From: Maribacter forsetii DSM 18668
Lineage (GTDB): Bacteria; Bacteroidota; Bacteroidia; Flavobacteriales; Flavobacteriaceae
Direction: 5' to 3'
DNA length: 64,000 nucleotides
NCBI RefSeq assembly: GCF_000744105.1
Contig: NZ_JQLH01000001.1
Span: forward strand, 620,001 to 684,000
Both the position numbers and the translations under genes were made by a program. Below are positions 63,638 through 64,000 of the stretch, in pieces (position 1 is the first letter of the stretch; every line of letters starts with the position of its first letter). The notes beneath the pieces were generated by a model, which ran no database searches, was not told the DNA's origin, and saw nothing but the letters and a program-made list of their open reading frames with translations.

Positions 63638-64000
63638 TTGGTAATTTTAATATTTATTCCGTTTAAGTATTGCTTGGCGGCATTTTCAATGGTAAAGTGA
63701 GACTTATAAATACTTTCAGCATTAATGGTCATTTGATGTTTCGCTTTTTCGTCTAGTAAAAGCCATTCTTTTAATAAGTTCAAAGTTTCTAAAGCTGAGT
63801 CATTTTTAACTATACCTCCTTTTCCTTTTTCAATTTCGCGCCAAATGTTTACTTTATTACTTATTAAAACAGGTGTTTTACAGGCTAAGGCTTCAACTAC
63901 GGCAATACCAAAATTTTCTTGATGACTTGGCAAAACAAAAACTTCACTTTCATAAAATGCGCCCCATTTTGCGCCACCACTGAGCATACCTGCAAATAAT
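63634..64000 (-). CDS. Glycosyltransferase group 1 (GT4), C-terminal part, cut by window end
   Basis: The visible 120 or so codons are the C-terminal Rossmann lobe of a GT-B glycosyltransferase: LFAGMLSGGAKWGAFYESEV and FVLPSHQENFGIAVVEALAC with the EX7E-type donor signature, then GGIVKNDSALETLNLL. The reading frame stays open to base 64000, so the start codon lies outside the window. It overlaps the pyruvyl transferase start by 4 bp and is therefore in the same leftward operon. Confidence 0.88.
   Translation of the reverse strand, partial: LFAGMLSGGAKWGAFYESEVFVLPSHQENFGIAVVEALACKTPVLISNKVNIWREIEKGKGGIVKNDSALETLNLLKEWLLLDEKAKHQMTINAESIYKSHFTIENAAKQYLNGINIKITK

Overview
The window looks like chromosomal DNA from a marine-type member of the Flavobacteriaceae (Bacteroidota). 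The evidence is AT-rich DNA, Bacteroidota-style -7 boxes (TAnnTTTG), a secreted metallopeptidase with a type IX secretion C-terminal sorting domain, many short-lipobox lipoproteins, a dinB plus dnaE2-type polymerase pair, and typical flavobacterial versions of serS, ribF, pth, rplY and prs. The genus cannot be fixed from the sequence alone.

Layout. (1) 1-13,760 is mostly core and housekeeping: a Gdx/SugE-type SMR exporter, a GH114-like lipoprotein, an amidase, serS, an HTTM membrane protein, ribF, a large T9SS metallopeptidase with a partner lipoprotein, then pth, rplY and prs. (2) 13,830-17,900 holds tRNA-Leu(CAA) with a strong terminator, a C5-cytosine methyltransferase next to a PLD-fold nuclease-like protein (possible restriction-modification pair), a secreted protein of unknown function, and a scar made of a LuxR-type HTH tail and an orphan terminator. 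(3) 17,900-23,230 is a mutagenesis-type cassette, dinB and dnaE2, whose flanks are packed with unusual degenerate GCG-rich and CAAC-rich repeats. (4) 23,230-25,390 is a scar region: a 45-residue membrane protein, the 5' stub of an UpxY/NusG-like antiterminator, a decayed IS3-family element with no target duplication, and the tail of an unrelated gene. (5) 25,391-30,000 has a DUF808 protein and a leftward group (gmd, fcl, WcaJ-like phosphoglycosyl transferase) that makes GDP-L-fucose and starts glycan assembly. (6) 30,000-45,050 holds a compact hybrid NRPS-PKS locus: a small protein after a long leader, a C-A-PCP-TE NRPS, a methyltransferase pseudogene, a 2457-residue A-PCP-KS-AT-ACP-aminotransferase megasynthase and its own Sfp-type phosphopantetheinyl transferase. 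(7) 45,250-64,000 is a Wzx/Wzy-type exopolysaccharide locus: Wza-like exporter, Wzc-like co-polymerase, Wzy, Wzx, several glycosyltransferases, two beta-helix lipoproteins/secreted proteins, an SGNH hydrolase, and a leftward group with a pyruvyl transferase, an FrhB-like iron-sulfur protein, a hexapeptide acetyltransferase and glycosyltransferases, the last cut by the window edge.

The most notable system is the NRPS-PKS locus. Read by domain logic, the hybrid enzyme loads an amino acid on its own A-PCP, extends it once with malonyl-CoA, and transaminates the beta-keto thioester with an embedded PLP aminotransferase. The separate C-A-PCP-TE enzyme would add one more amino acid and release the product. 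With a dedicated phosphopantetheinyl transferase this forms a near-complete three-gene assembly line, placed inside an exopolysaccharide locus. The predicted 3,4-diamino-acyl product class is inference; the domains and active-site residues are visible in the sequence.
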